From Rhodovastum atsumiense (lineage in GTDB: Bacteria > Pseudomonadota > Alphaproteobacteria > Acetobacterales > Acetobacteraceae), in assembly GCF_937425535.1 (NCBI RefSeq), contig NZ_OW485603.1, positions 1 to 64,000 of the forward strand: DNA of 64,000 bases, read 5' to 3'. Of this stretch, positions 27,401 to 37,834 are shown one piece after another (positions within the stretch are counted from its first letter, which is position 1; each line of letters opens with the position of its first letter). Made by a program: the position numbers and the translations under genes. Below the pieces are notes generated by a model. That model saw only the letters and a list, made by a program, of their open reading frames with translations. It was not told the origin of the DNA and did not search any database.

Positions 27401-28536
27401 GAGCTATGGGGGAAACTGGGTGATGGCGGCCTGAAGCAGGCGGCGTATCGAGGTGGGTGACGAGCCTGCCAGAACCTCCCGAAGGAGCGATACGCCGTGA
27501 CGAACGATAGCAAGGTCATTCCCCTGCGTCAGCCCGAGGAGGTGGACGATCCGCTGACAGCGGTGCTGAGGAGCGGTGCTCGGCGATTGCTGGCCCAGGC
27601 AGTGGAGGCGGAAGCCGAGGCGTTCCTGGCCTCGATGCGGGGCCTGCGGCTGCCGGACGGTCGCGAGCGGCTGGTGCGGCACGGGCACGGCCCGGAGCGC
27701 CAGGTGCAGACCGGGATCGGGCCGGTGCGGCGGGTGAAGCTGCGGGATCGGGGTGCGGCCTCGGCGGCGGAGCGGATCCGCTTCACCTCGGCGCTGCTGC
27801 CGCCCTGGGCACGGCGGACGCGCAGCCTCGATGCGGTGCTGCCGATCCTCTACCTGCGCGGGGTGTCGATGGGCGACTTCCAGGAGGCGCTCACGGCCTT
27901 GCTCGGCCCGGACGCGCCGAACCTGTCGCCGGCGGTGATCGCGCGGCTGCGCGACGCGTGGCAGGCGGACTACGCGGGCTGGCAGCGGCGCGACCTGTCG
28001 GCGCGGCAGTACGTGTATCTCTGGGCCGACGGCATCTACCTGCAGGCGCGCATGGAGCCGCAGGCGGAATGCATGCTGGTGGTGATCGGCGCGACGCCAG
28101 AAGGCAAGAAGGAACTCGTGGGCTTTCAGGTGGGGGTGCGCGAGAGCGCGCAGAGCTGGCACGAGCTGTTGGTGGACCTCAAGGCCAGGGGCCTGGCGAT
28201 CGCCCCGAAGCTGGCCACCGGCGATGGCAGTCTGGGCTTCTGGAAGGCGCTCGCGGAGGTGTTCCCGAGCACCCGGCATCAGCGCTGCTGGGTGCACAAG
28301 ATCGCCAACGTGCTCGACAAGATGCCGAAATCCGTCCAGCCCGCGGTGAAGCGGGATCTGCGCGAGATCTGGCAAGCCCCGGACCGCGCCACCGCCGAGG
28401 CGGCGGTGGACACGTTCGCGGAGAAGTATGCGCCGAAATACCCGAAGGCGGTCGCCTGCCTGCTCAAGGACCGTGATCCGCTCCTGAGCTTCTACGACTT
28501 CCCTGCCGAGCACTGGGACCATCTGCGGACATCGAA
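27401..28536 (+). mobile_element. IS256 copy 2, truncated by ISKra4 copy 2
   Basis: It starts with the IS256 end GAGCTATGGGGGAAACTGGG and stops at 28536, where the ISKra4 repeat begins. The right 260 bases present in the other copies are absent from this locus. Confidence 0.9.
27497..28536 (+). pseudogene. IS256-family transposase, C-terminus lost
   Basis: The frame opens with GTG at 27497 (other copies use ATG) and matches the IS256 transposases up to HWDHLRTS. There the ISKra4 repeat adds a false tail. The catalytic Glu region (NPIESVFATVRLRT) is missing, so the protein cannot be active. It diverges more from copies 3 and 4 than copy 1 does (for example FLASMRGLRLP and DPLLSFYDFP), so it comes from an older or different IS256 lineage. 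Confidence 0.9.
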
Positions 28537-28939
28537 GGGACTGTCTCATGATTGGGGGTGGGAACAAATAGGTGATAATCTATGGCACTATTCTCTCGGT
28601 GGGATGGCGCGGGTGGCATGGATTGTACGGCTGGTGGAGACCGGTGCTGATAGCGATGGCCAGGGCACGGACGTGATGGAGATTGCGAAGCCGGCTGATC
28701 TTCGCGACATCGCCAATCTGGGTCTGAACTTGGCTGAGGCAAAGGAACTGCTGACCGCCATCCAGCGCGCGGTGGTCGCTGCCCAGACCAGGGAACATGC
28801 TGTACGGCGGCCGACTTGCCGATCCTGCGGCGGCGCTTGTCACATGAAGGACTACCGCCAGCATCGGATTGCAACCCTGTTCGGCCAGGTGATCGTACGG
28901 CTGCCGCGGTTCCGCTGCGGCGGCTGTGGCGGGGTCGAG

Positions 28940-30319
<1,380 letters not shown>

Positions 30320-31153
30320 TCAGCGTGGACTCGACGTTCATCCGCAGCTGCGAGAAGACCGAGCGGCATCTGGAAGTCAGGGTCGGCAACGTTGAGACCG
30401 ACGCGGGCAATCGACAGGTGTTCGGATCCGTAGCCGGAGCGGAGACGGATCTTGTGACGCTGATCGGCCAAAGGCTGGACAGCGTCGGTCGAACCGACGC
30501 CACGACACTGACCGGCTTCACCGACGGCTGTGCCAGTCTGCGCTCGATCCTGGTCGCCAGCGGCGTCGCCGAGCTCCCCATCCTCGATTGGTTTCACATC
30601 GCGATGCGGCTGCAACACCTGGAGCAAACCGCTGGCGCTTTGTCGACCGACACACCGGCACGGCGAGAGGCAAAGGCCGTGATCGTGACGGAGGTCGACC
30701 GGCTGCGTTGGCGTCTGTGGAACGGCAAGGCCAAGGATGCCCAGGTCAGCATCGGGCGCATCCGCAAGGTCATGCACGCTTTCCAGAGTGAGGCGACGGA
30801 ACGGACGTCACGCGTGCCGTCATCGCGCAAGCTGTGGGCAGCGTTATTGGCGCTGGACGGCTATCTGGTCAGCCAAGCTGAGTGGATGGTCAATTACGCC
30901 GAACGTCACCGTGCCGGCTTGCGGGTTGGGACGGCCATTACCGAAGGGACCGCCGATTTCCTGGTGAATCGCCGAATGAACAAATCGCAGCAGATGCGCT
31001 GGAGCCGACGCGGTGCCGATCTTCTGCTGCAAATTCGCTGCGCTGTCTACAACGGTGCCTTCGGTCCCGGCTTCGGGAACCGCTTCCAGATCGCCAACGA
31101 TCAGCATCCGCCAGCAGCCCTCGCGGCCTGACCCCCAATCATGAGACAGTCCC

Positions 31154-31385
31154 GCTGAACCTGGTGATCGCCGCCATCGTGTACTGGAACTCAACCTACA
31201 TCGCCGACGCGGTTGCGCACCTGCGTGCCCGGGGCCATTCAGTGCCGGACGAACTCCTGGCGCACACCTCGCCGCTGACCTGGGAGCACATCGGCTTCTC
31301 TGGTGACTTCCTCTCGGACCGCGCCGCGGCCACCGCGGGACGTCGCCGGCCTCTCCGCCAAGGTCGCGGCAGGATGGCCGCATGA
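31154..31385 (+). pseudogene. Tn3-family transposase, C-terminal tail
   Basis: Right after the ISKra4 end, the frame reads LNLVIAAIVYWNSTYIADAV then GHSVPDELLAHTSPLTWEHI and GFSGDFL, the typical end of Tn3 TnpA. The rest of the gene is not here. A Tn3 TnpA N-terminal fragment lies at 40361-40635, but the two cannot be joined within this window. Confidence 0.85.
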
Positions 31386-31418
31386 CCGCGTTCCCGCCCC
31401 GTTCACCCTTCGCGTTGT

Positions 31419-33302
31419 TTATCTGACAACCGACGCTCTGCCCTCTGAATCCAGCTCCCGTCCTATGGCGCGGCCCTTTTTCGTGCCGCCGGGGGAGGCG
31501 ACAAATCCCGGGGGAGAGGGGTGTCGCTCCGACAACCCCAGGCTCCTGATCCGGCGGTACAACGTAGCGATGCCGATCCCGAGTTCGGCAGCGGCGCGTC
31601 GCTTTCCCTCCAGGCTCCAGCCATGGCGCGCGAGCACCGCCCCGATCCGTTCTGCCTCGCCGACCTGGACCTTGACCCGGGTTTCCACCTTGGTGTCCTC
31701 CGTGGCGGAGACGGGGAACGCAGGCGATGGCGGCCGGCGCCGCAACGCTGGCGGAAGATGGCTGACGTTCATGCTTCCGGCCTCTCCCCGCATGACGTCG
31801 ATGTACTCCACGGCGTTGCGCAGCTCCCGCACATTGCCGGGCCAATCATGGAAATACAACGCGTTGCTGACATCGTCAGGGATCTTCTCCCGTGGCCGGC
31901 CGGCCTGCCCTGCGATCTCGTCGGCGAAATGCTGGGCTAGTTCCGCAATGTCCTCGCGCCGGTCCCGCAGCGGCGGGATCACGATCGGGACGACGTTGAG
32001 GCGGTAGAACAGATCCAGCCGGAACAGTCCCCGGCGGACGAGTTCCTCGATATCCGTGTTGGTGGCAGCGATGATCCGCACATCGATGTCGATCACCTGG
32101 TTGGAGCCCACGCGAGTGATGGTGTGCTCCTGCAGCACCCGCAGGAGTTTCGACTGAAGATAGAGTGGCATGTCGCCGATCTCGTCGAGGAGGATGCTGC
32201 CGCCATGGGCCAGCTCGAACTTGCCGATGCGGCCCTTCGGATCGGCGCCACTGAAGGCGCCTCTGACATAGCCGAACAGCTCGCTTTCCAGTAGCTGGTC
32301 GGGAATGGCCGCGCAGTTGATGGTCACGAAGGGCGAGTTGCGGCGTGCGCTGGTGTGATGGATGGCGTGGGCTACGTTTTCCTTGCCGGTGCCACTTTCG
32401 CCGGTGATCAGTACGCAGACACTGCTGCGGGCCACCCGCTCGATGGCGCTGCGCAGGTCGCGCATGGCCGGCGAGTGGCCGAGCAGCCTGGCGGGGCTGC
32501 GCGTCTCCAAAGCCGCAGCGATGGGCTGGGGCAGGAAGTCGCGCGCTTCGCGGAAGGTGATGACGGTCACGTCGCGCCGGTCGGAGTGGGGCAGCACGAT
32601 GCGTCGGCAGAGGGCGTGCAGGCGCGAGCCGCCCTCCAGCGTCATGCGTGCCTCCTCGCAGTCGTAGAGAACGTCGCCAGTTGGATCTATATCGATACGA
32701 AATCCTGCGAGATCACGCTCGTGCCCGAACATGCGGGCGGCAGTCATGTTGCCCTGCTGGATTATCCCGTCGCTGCTGACGACCACAACGCCGCGGTCGA
32801 TGACCTCGATCAGCCGGCACAGCACCTCGGCCATCTGTCGGTCGCGCCGGCGCTCGATGGTCGCGAAGGCCTTCTCGGCGATCAGGTCAGCAATCTGCTC
32901 GATGAAGATTATGAACCGGTCGATGTTCTCGAGCAACACGCCGCGCTGCTCCACCGTGGAGCAGATGATGCCGATGACGCCGAGCACGTGACCGTCGAGC
33001 ACGATGGGGGTGGAGAGATCCAGCAACTCGCGGCAGGAATGGCGTTTCGCGCAATGGCTGCAGACCGCGTTCTCTCCCGGGTTCTCGACGAGGATGGTCT
33101 GCTTGGTGTGCAGGGTCTGTCTGTAGATATATCCGTTATCGGCCATGTTCTCGTTGAGCATGTGCCGGTAGATGCCGGAGCCGGCGACGCGGACCATGAA
33201 CTCGTCGACGATTTCCACGTCGGTCCCGGTCACGCCGCTGATGGCGTCGGCATACTTGCAGATGGCCTCCTGGATGTCCGCCAGGATGGAAGGGGCTGTC
33301 AT
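31419..33302 (-). CDS. Sigma54-dependent transcriptional activator
   Basis: This 627-residue enhancer-binding protein probably controls the divergent diaminopropionate/D-amino-acid operon. The N-terminal sensor region (1-150) contains a Cys cluster CSHCAKRHSC (C81, C84, C90), which could bind metal or sense redox state. A PAS-like region follows (160-260). The AAA+ domain has Walker A GESGTGKE (301-308), GAFSGA (348-353, a Ser variant of the sigma54-contacting GAFTGA loop), Walker B LLDEIGDMP and FYRLNVVPIVIPPLR. A Fis-type helix-turn-helix ends it (AAAELGIGIATLYRRIRSLG). A 16-bp palindrome lies 37 bases upstream of its start, between it and the target promoter. Confidence 0.93.
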   Translation of the reverse strand: MTAPSILADIQEAICKYADAISGVTGTDVEIVDEFMVRVAGSGIYRHMLNENMADNGYIYRQTLHTKQTILVENPGENAVCSHCAKRHSCRELLDLSTPIVLDGHVLGVIGIICSTVEQRGVLLENIDRFIIFIEQIADLIAEKAFATIERRRDRQMAEVLCRLIEVIDRGVVVVSSDGIIQQGNMTAARMFGHERDLAGFRIDIDPTGDVLYDCEEARMTLEGGSRLHALCRRIVLPHSDRRDVTVITFREARDFLPQPIAAALETRSPARLLGHSPAMRDLRSAIERVARSSVCVLITGESGTGKENVAHAIHHTSARRNSPFVTINCAAIPDQLLESELFGYVRGAFSGADPKGRIGKFELAHGGSILLDEIGDMPLYLQSKLLRVLQEHTITRVGSNQVIDIDVRIIAATNTDIEELVRRGLFRLDLFYRLNVVPIVIPPLRDRREDIAELAQHFADEIAGQAGRPREKIPDDVSNALYFHDWPGNVRELRNAVEYIDVMRGEAGSMNVSHLPPALRRRPPSPAFPVSATEDTKVETRVKVQVGEAERIGAVLARHGWSLEGKRRAAAELGIGIATLYRRIRSLGLSERHPSPPGFVASPGGTKKGRAIGRELDSEGRASVVR

Positions 33303-33338
33303 GACGTTCTTGACCCGATGCCGGTCCGTACCAGAGCG

Positions 33339-33354
33339 TGATAATTAATTATCA
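33339..33354. promoter_or_regulatory. 16-bp palindrome, candidate enhancer site
   Basis: TGATAATTAATTATCA is a perfect palindrome, followed by two related ATGATAAGG half-like motifs (33359-33381). It lies about 130-145 bases before the sigma54 promoter, the usual distance for activator binding, and just upstream of the activator gene. It is a candidate binding site for the 31419-33302 protein; binding is inferred. Confidence 0.6.
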
Positions 33355-33485
33355 TCTTATGATAAGGCAAATGATAAGGAAAAGGCGGGAATGCACCGGC
33401 CAGACGCCTGCCCGGCGCCGTTGATCTGGTTCAGACCGTTGTTCCAAAGGGTTTTTTTTAATGCATACGCCGGTGGCGCGGAGGC

Positions 33486-33500
33486 TGGCACGGCGTTTGC
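33486..33500 (+). promoter_or_regulatory. Sigma54 (-24/-12) promoter
   Basis: TGGCACGGCGTTTGC fits the sigma54 consensus TGGCAC-N5-TTGC exactly. It lies 99 bases upstream of the lyase start codon and divergent from a sigma54 activator. Its position argues that translation starts at 33599 and not at the upstream in-frame ATG 33461, which would lie before the promoter. Confidence 0.85.
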
Positions 33501-33598
33501 GGTGCCTCGGCTCGCCTGAGAACCGAGCGAGCGAAGCGCAGGCGCCTTCGCTGCCCGCCGCGGTTCGGGAAAGCACAGGATCGGACGGAAGAACAACG

Positions 33599-34816
33599 AT
33601 GCCCAGCCAGATCGAGGTATTTCTCAACAGAACCCGGTTTTACGATGACCCGACGGCTTGCGTCGCCGATTTCTCCCGCGCACAGCTGTCCAAGGCGCTG
33701 CGGTTCCATCGCACCATGCCGGGATATGCACCGACCTCACTGGTTTCCTTGGAGAATCTCGCCGCGGCGCTCGGCGTGAGAAGCCTGCACGTCAAGGACG
33801 AGTCGGCACGCTTCGGCCTGAAGGCGTTCAAGGTGTTGGGCGGCGCCTATGCGATGGCGCGCCACATCGCCGATCTGCTCGGCCGCGACATCGACGATCT
33901 CCCCTTCGTCGAACTCGCGAGCGAGCGCATTCGCGGCGAGATAGGAACGATCGTGTTTGCCACCACCACCGACGGCAACCACGGTCGCGGCGTGGCCTGG
34001 ACGGCGCGCCAGTTTCGCCAGAAGGCGGTGGTCTATATGCCGCGTGGCACCACCCCACAGCGGCTGGAGGCGATCCGGGCCGAGGGAGCGCAGGCGGAGA
34101 TCGTTGACCTGAACTACGACGAGGCCGTGCGCATGACGGCACGGGAGGCCGAGGCGCATGGCTGGCTGGTGGTACAGGACACTGCCTGGCCAGGCTACGA
34201 GAAGATCCCACTGTGGATCATGCAGGGCTACGGTACGCTGATGCTAGAGGCCATGCAGCAGCTGCATGAGGTTCCCCCCACCCATGTGCTCATCCAGGCC
34301 GGGGTTGGCTCGCTGGCCGGCATGGTGCAGGGGATGGTCACCGCAGCGTGGGGCAAGGACCGTCCCAGAGTGATCGTCGTCGAGGCTGCAGCGGCGGATT
34401 GCCTGTACCGCTCGGCGGTCACCGCCGGCTGCCGGCCGGTGACGGTTGGCGGGGATCTCGCCACTGTCATGGCTGGCCTGGCCTGCGGCGAGGCCAACAC
34501 CATCGGCTGGAACATCCTGCGCGATTACGCCGAAGCCTTCGTCTCGTGCCCCGATTTCGTCACCACGCGCGGCATGCGCGTGCTGGGCAATCCGCTGCCC
34601 GGGGACCCCGCCGTCGTTTCCGGGGAATCGGGTGCGGTGACTACCGGTCTGCTGTCGATCCTCCTGCAGTCCGGGTGCTGGGCGGAGACGCGCGAGGCGC
34701 TGGGGCTGGACGCGCAGTCGCGCGTCCTGGTGGTCAGCACCGAGGGCGACACCGACCCGCAGCGCTACCGCTCCATCGTCTGGGACGGTCAGATTCCCAG
34801 CTACCAGCAATTCTGA
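33599..34816 (+). CDS. dpaL: Diaminopropionate ammonia-lyase
   Basis: This 405-residue PLP enzyme of fold type II converts 2,3-diaminopropionate (L and often D) to pyruvate and ammonia. The PLP lysine is probably Lys78 in RFGLKAFKVLGGAYA. Other family marks are FATTTDGNHGRGVAWTARQF, VVQDTAWPGYEKIPLWIMQG, the phosphate-binding loop AGVGSLAGMVQGM, and GESGAVTTGLLSILLQ. The ATG at 33599 (GGAAGAAC upstream) is chosen because it follows the sigma54 promoter and gives the normal family length. It is the first gene of a four-gene operon, with the next gene 26 bases downstream. The pairing with a YgeY-like hydrolase mirrors the ygeX-ygeY pair of enterobacteria. Confidence 0.93.
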   Translation: MPSQIEVFLNRTRFYDDPTACVADFSRAQLSKALRFHRTMPGYAPTSLVSLENLAAALGVRSLHVKDESARFGLKAFKVLGGAYAMARHIADLLGRDIDDLPFVELASERIRGEIGTIVFATTTDGNHGRGVAWTARQFRQKAVVYMPRGTTPQRLEAIRAEGAQAEIVDLNYDEAVRMTAREAEAHGWLVVQDTAWPGYEKIPLWIMQGYGTLMLEAMQQLHEVPPTHVLIQAGVGSLAGMVQGMVTAAWGKDRPRVIVVEAAAADCLYRSAVTAGCRPVTVGGDLATVMAGLACGEANTIGWNILRDYAEAFVSCPDFVTTRGMRVLGNPLPGDPAVVSGESGAVTTGLLSILLQSGCWAETREALGLDAQSRVLVVSTEGDTDPQRYRSIVWDGQIPSYQQF

Positions 34817-34842
34817 ATCGAAACACGCCAGAGATATCCAAC

Positions 34843-36030
34843 ATGCTGACCGACTTGCGCCAATCGGAAATCATCGAAAACTGCCGGATTTTAGTTCGTG
34901 AAAAGAGCTATTCCGGCAAGGAGGCCTCTGTTGCCGAAGCCATCAAAGCAATGATGGCGCGCTACGGCTTCGACGAGATCGCCGTCGATCGCTACGGCAA
35001 CGTGGTGGGCGGCATCGTCGGCCGTCTCCCAGGCAGGACGATTCTCTTCGACGGTCACATCGACACCGTGCCCGTCGACGAGGCGAGCTGGACACGCCAG
35101 CCCTGGGGCGCCGAGGTCGCGGACGGCAGGATCTACGGGCGCGGCACCTCCGACATGAAGGGCGCGGTCGCGGCGATGATCTCCGCCTGCGGCTTCTTCG
35201 CCCAGGACCACAAGCGGGACTTCGCCGGGAAGATCTACATTTCCTGCGTCGTCCACGAGGAGTGCTTCGAAGGCGTCGCCGCCCGCCTGGTCAGCGCGAA
35301 ATACCGCCCCGACTATGTGGTCATCGGCGAGGCGTCCGAGCTCAATCTTAAGATCGGCCAGCGAGGACGCGCGGAAATCGTCGTCGAAACCTTCGGCAAG
35401 CCGGCGCACTCCGCGAATCCCGATGCCGGCATCAATGCCGTCTACAAGATGGCCCGGCTGATCGATGCCATTCATGCCCTGAAGCCGCCGTGCGATCGGG
35501 TCCTGGGCAGGGGAATCCTGGAACTCACCGACATCAAGTCGGCGCCCTATCCCGGCGCCTCGGTCGTGCCCGAGTACTGTCGCGCCACTTACGACCGGCG
35601 CCTGTTGGTCGGCGAGAGCCCGGCCTCCGTTCTGGAGCCGCTGCAGCGCATCATCGAAGATCTCGCAAAAACCGATCCCGACTTTAAGGCCGCGGTCTCC
35701 TTCGCCCATGGCCGCGAGACCTGCTACACAGGCACCCTCATCGAGAGCGACAGGTTTTTCCCGGGCTGGGCCTACGACGAAGGCGACGAATTCGTGCGCC
35801 TCGCCCTGGCGGGCCTGCGCAGTGCGGGCATCGATCCGGCCATCACCCAGTATTCGTTCTGTACCAATGCCAGCCACTATGCGGGTGAGGCCGGCATTCG
35901 CACCGTGGGCTTCGGCCCTTCGCGCGAGACCCTCGCCCACGTCATCGACGAATACATCGAGATCCCCCAGCTCGTCGGCGCCGCGCAGGGCTACTACGGC
36001 ATGATGCGAAGCGTCTGCTCCGGGCTCTAA
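34843..36030 (+). CDS. YgeY-like M20 metallohydrolase
   Basis: This 395-residue cytosolic zinc hydrolase is of the M20 peptidase/deacylase family. Metal and catalytic motifs are visible: FDGHIDTVP, GRGTSDMKGAVAAM, VVHEECFEGV (the Glu-Glu pair) and the late His in CTNASHYAGE. The dimerisation region is GQRGRAEIVVETFGKPAHSA. It resembles YgeY, which sits next to diaminopropionate ammonia-lyase in E. coli and is discussed as part of a purine/selenium-linked cluster. Here it probably releases an amino acid from an amide or peptide for the lyase; the true substrate is unknown. The start at 34843 has only a weak ribosome site and may rely on coupling to the upstream gene. Confidence 0.9.
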   Translation: MLTDLRQSEIIENCRILVREKSYSGKEASVAEAIKAMMARYGFDEIAVDRYGNVVGGIVGRLPGRTILFDGHIDTVPVDEASWTRQPWGAEVADGRIYGRGTSDMKGAVAAMISACGFFAQDHKRDFAGKIYISCVVHEECFEGVAARLVSAKYRPDYVVIGEASELNLKIGQRGRAEIVVETFGKPAHSANPDAGINAVYKMARLIDAIHALKPPCDRVLGRGILELTDIKSAPYPGASVVPEYCRATYDRRLLVGESPASVLEPLQRIIEDLAKTDPDFKAAVSFAHGRETCYTGTLIESDRFFPGWAYDEGDEFVRLALAGLRSAGIDPAITQYSFCTNASHYAGEAGIRTVGFGPSRETLAHVIDEYIEIPQLVGAAQGYYGMMRSVCSGL

Positions 36031-36051
36031 CGGGACCGGCAGGAGAGGAAG

Positions 36052-37647
36052 ATGAAGACAGTTTTCAGGAACGGCACCCTCATCGACGGAACCGGACGGC
36101 AGGGCTATGCCGCCGATCTGATGGTCGAGGACGGGCGCATCGCCGGGATCGGCACCATTGCACCGGCCGAGGGCATGCAGGTCTACGACGCGACCGGCCG
36201 CATCGTCTGTCCCGGCTTCATCGACACGCACACCCATTCCGATCTGGCCGCGATCGTCGATCCCGCACTTTCGGCCAAGATCCGCCAGGGTATCACGACG
36301 GAGCTTCTCGGGCAGGACGGGGTTGCACTGGCGCCGCTGCCTGAACAGTACATCACGGCCTGGCGCAAGAACATCGCCGGCCTTGACGGAGACACGGACC
36401 AGATCGACTGGAAATACAGGGACACCGCCGGCTACCTGAAACTGCTGGCGGAGCATCGCCCGGCGACCAATCTTGCCTATCTGGTGCCGCACGGCAATGT
36501 GCGCATGGAGGCCATGGGGCTCGACGGCCGCAAGGCCGGGCGCGAGGAGATCGCGGCCATGTGCCGGATTCTCGAGCGCGAGCTCGAGGCCGGCGCCTTC
36601 GGCCTGTCCACGGGCCTCATCTACATGCCCTGCGCCTTCGCTGACACCCACGAGATGATCGAGCTCTGCAAAGTGACGGCGAAGCATGACGGCATCTTCG
36701 TGGTGCATCAGCGCAGCGAGGCCGACGACATCATCGCCTCCACCCGGGAGCTGATCGACATCGCGCGCGAATCGGGCGTGTGGCTGCACATTTCCCACAT
36801 GAAGGTCTGCGGCCGGAAGAACTGGCACCTCATCGACGGGATGCTCGGCATGCTCGAGGAAGCGCAGAGGAGCGGCATCCGGATCTCCTTCGACCAGTAT
36901 CCCTACGTGGCGGGCAGCACCATGCTCGGCGTGATCCTGCCACCATGGGTGCACGCGGGCGGCACCGACAAGCTGGTCGAGCGCCTGGCCTCTCCGGAAC
37001 TGCGCACGCGAATGATCGAGGATATCCGCAACGGCATTCCCGGATGGGACAACTTCATCGACTTCGCCGGACTCGACCAGATCTACGTCACCAGCGTCAA
37101 GACCCCGAAGAACCTTGATACCATTGGCAAGAATCTCATCGAGCTCAGCGAGATGCGCGGCAAGGATCCTTTCAACGCCACGTTCGACCTGCTCTACGAG
37201 GAGGAGAACGCGGTCGGTATGTTCGACTTCTACGGAACCGAGGAGCATGTCGAGACATTCCTGTGCCGTCCGGAGCAGAACGTGTGCACCGACGGGCTGA
37301 TGGGCAAGGGCAAGCCGCATCCGCGCGTCTATGGCGCGTTCCCGCGCGTTCTGGGCCGTTACGTGCGCGAGAAAAAATGCCTGACCTGGGAAGAGGCCAT
37401 CCGCAAGATGACCGGCAAGCCGGCCGAGGTCATGGGCCTGCGTGACCGTGGGCTGCTCAAGGCCGGCTTCGCTGCCGACATCGTCGTGCTGAACCCGGAG
37501 ACCGTCATCGACAAGGGGACCTTCATCGAGCCCAACCAGTATCCCGAGGGAATCGATGCCGTGATGGTCAACGGGGCCTTCGCCCTGCTGGGAGGGATGG
37601 AAAGCCGGGCGCTCAGCGGCCAGGTTCTCACCGCGACCGGGCGCTAG
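36052..37647 (+). CDS. N-acyl-D-amino-acid deacylase (D-aminoacylase-like)
   Basis: This 531-residue amidohydrolase has GGAGAGGAAG just before its ATG. It begins with the usual small beta domain (FRNGTLIDGTGRQGYAADLM) and the metal motif FIDTHTHSDLA (His60, His62). Further metal residues are expected in LHISHMKVCGRKNW and the late Asp in NVCTDGLMGKGKPHPRVYG. It ends with a second beta domain (DIVVLNPETVIDKGTF). In classical D-aminoacylases a Cys follows G-N in GNCG; here the motif is GQDG, so the ligand is probably Asp, as in a subgroup of the family. It should remove an acyl group from N-acyl-D-amino acids, feeding the neighbouring lyase or other catabolism. Confidence 0.88.
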   Translation: MKTVFRNGTLIDGTGRQGYAADLMVEDGRIAGIGTIAPAEGMQVYDATGRIVCPGFIDTHTHSDLAAIVDPALSAKIRQGITTELLGQDGVALAPLPEQYITAWRKNIAGLDGDTDQIDWKYRDTAGYLKLLAEHRPATNLAYLVPHGNVRMEAMGLDGRKAGREEIAAMCRILERELEAGAFGLSTGLIYMPCAFADTHEMIELCKVTAKHDGIFVVHQRSEADDIIASTRELIDIARESGVWLHISHMKVCGRKNWHLIDGMLGMLEEAQRSGIRISFDQYPYVAGSTMLGVILPPWVHAGGTDKLVERLASPELRTRMIEDIRNGIPGWDNFIDFAGLDQIYVTSVKTPKNLDTIGKNLIELSEMRGKDPFNATFDLLYEEENAVGMFDFYGTEEHVETFLCRPEQNVCTDGLMGKGKPHPRVYGAFPRVLGRYVREKKCLTWEEAIRKMTGKPAEVMGLRDRGLLKAGFAADIVVLNPETVIDKGTFIEPNQYPEGIDAVMVNGAFALLGGMESRALSGQVLTATGR

Positions 37648-37750
37648 AGCATGATCGCGCGAGGCGGAACGCCAGAGCGCGTGAATCATGCTCTGAAAAC
37701 GAAGACCTGGAGCATTTGCCGTGAGCCAATGCGAACGGAAAATGCTCCAG
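37646..37750. repeat. Two hairpin repeats between the deacylase and transporter genes
   Basis: AGAGCATGAT (37646-37655) pairs with ATCATGCTCT (37685-37694). CTGGAGCATTT (37708-37718) pairs with AAATGCTCCAG (37740-37750). Such AGAGCATGAT...ATCATGCTCT repeats are scattered between genes in many alphaproteobacteria. Here the first starts right at the deacylase stop codon. They could shield or attenuate the mRNA between operon genes. Confidence 0.75.
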
Positions 37751-37834
37751 GGCACGCGGCTAAAGCCGCAGGAAACAAAAAGGCACGGGCTGGTCTTTGT
37801 CCGGTCCGTCCGCATGGACAGACAGTGGTGGAAC

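Noticed and set aside
33461-33598. An N-terminal extension of the diaminopropionate lyase starting at ATG 33461
   Set aside because: The sigma54 promoter at 33486-33500 lies inside it, and the extension does not match the enzyme family.
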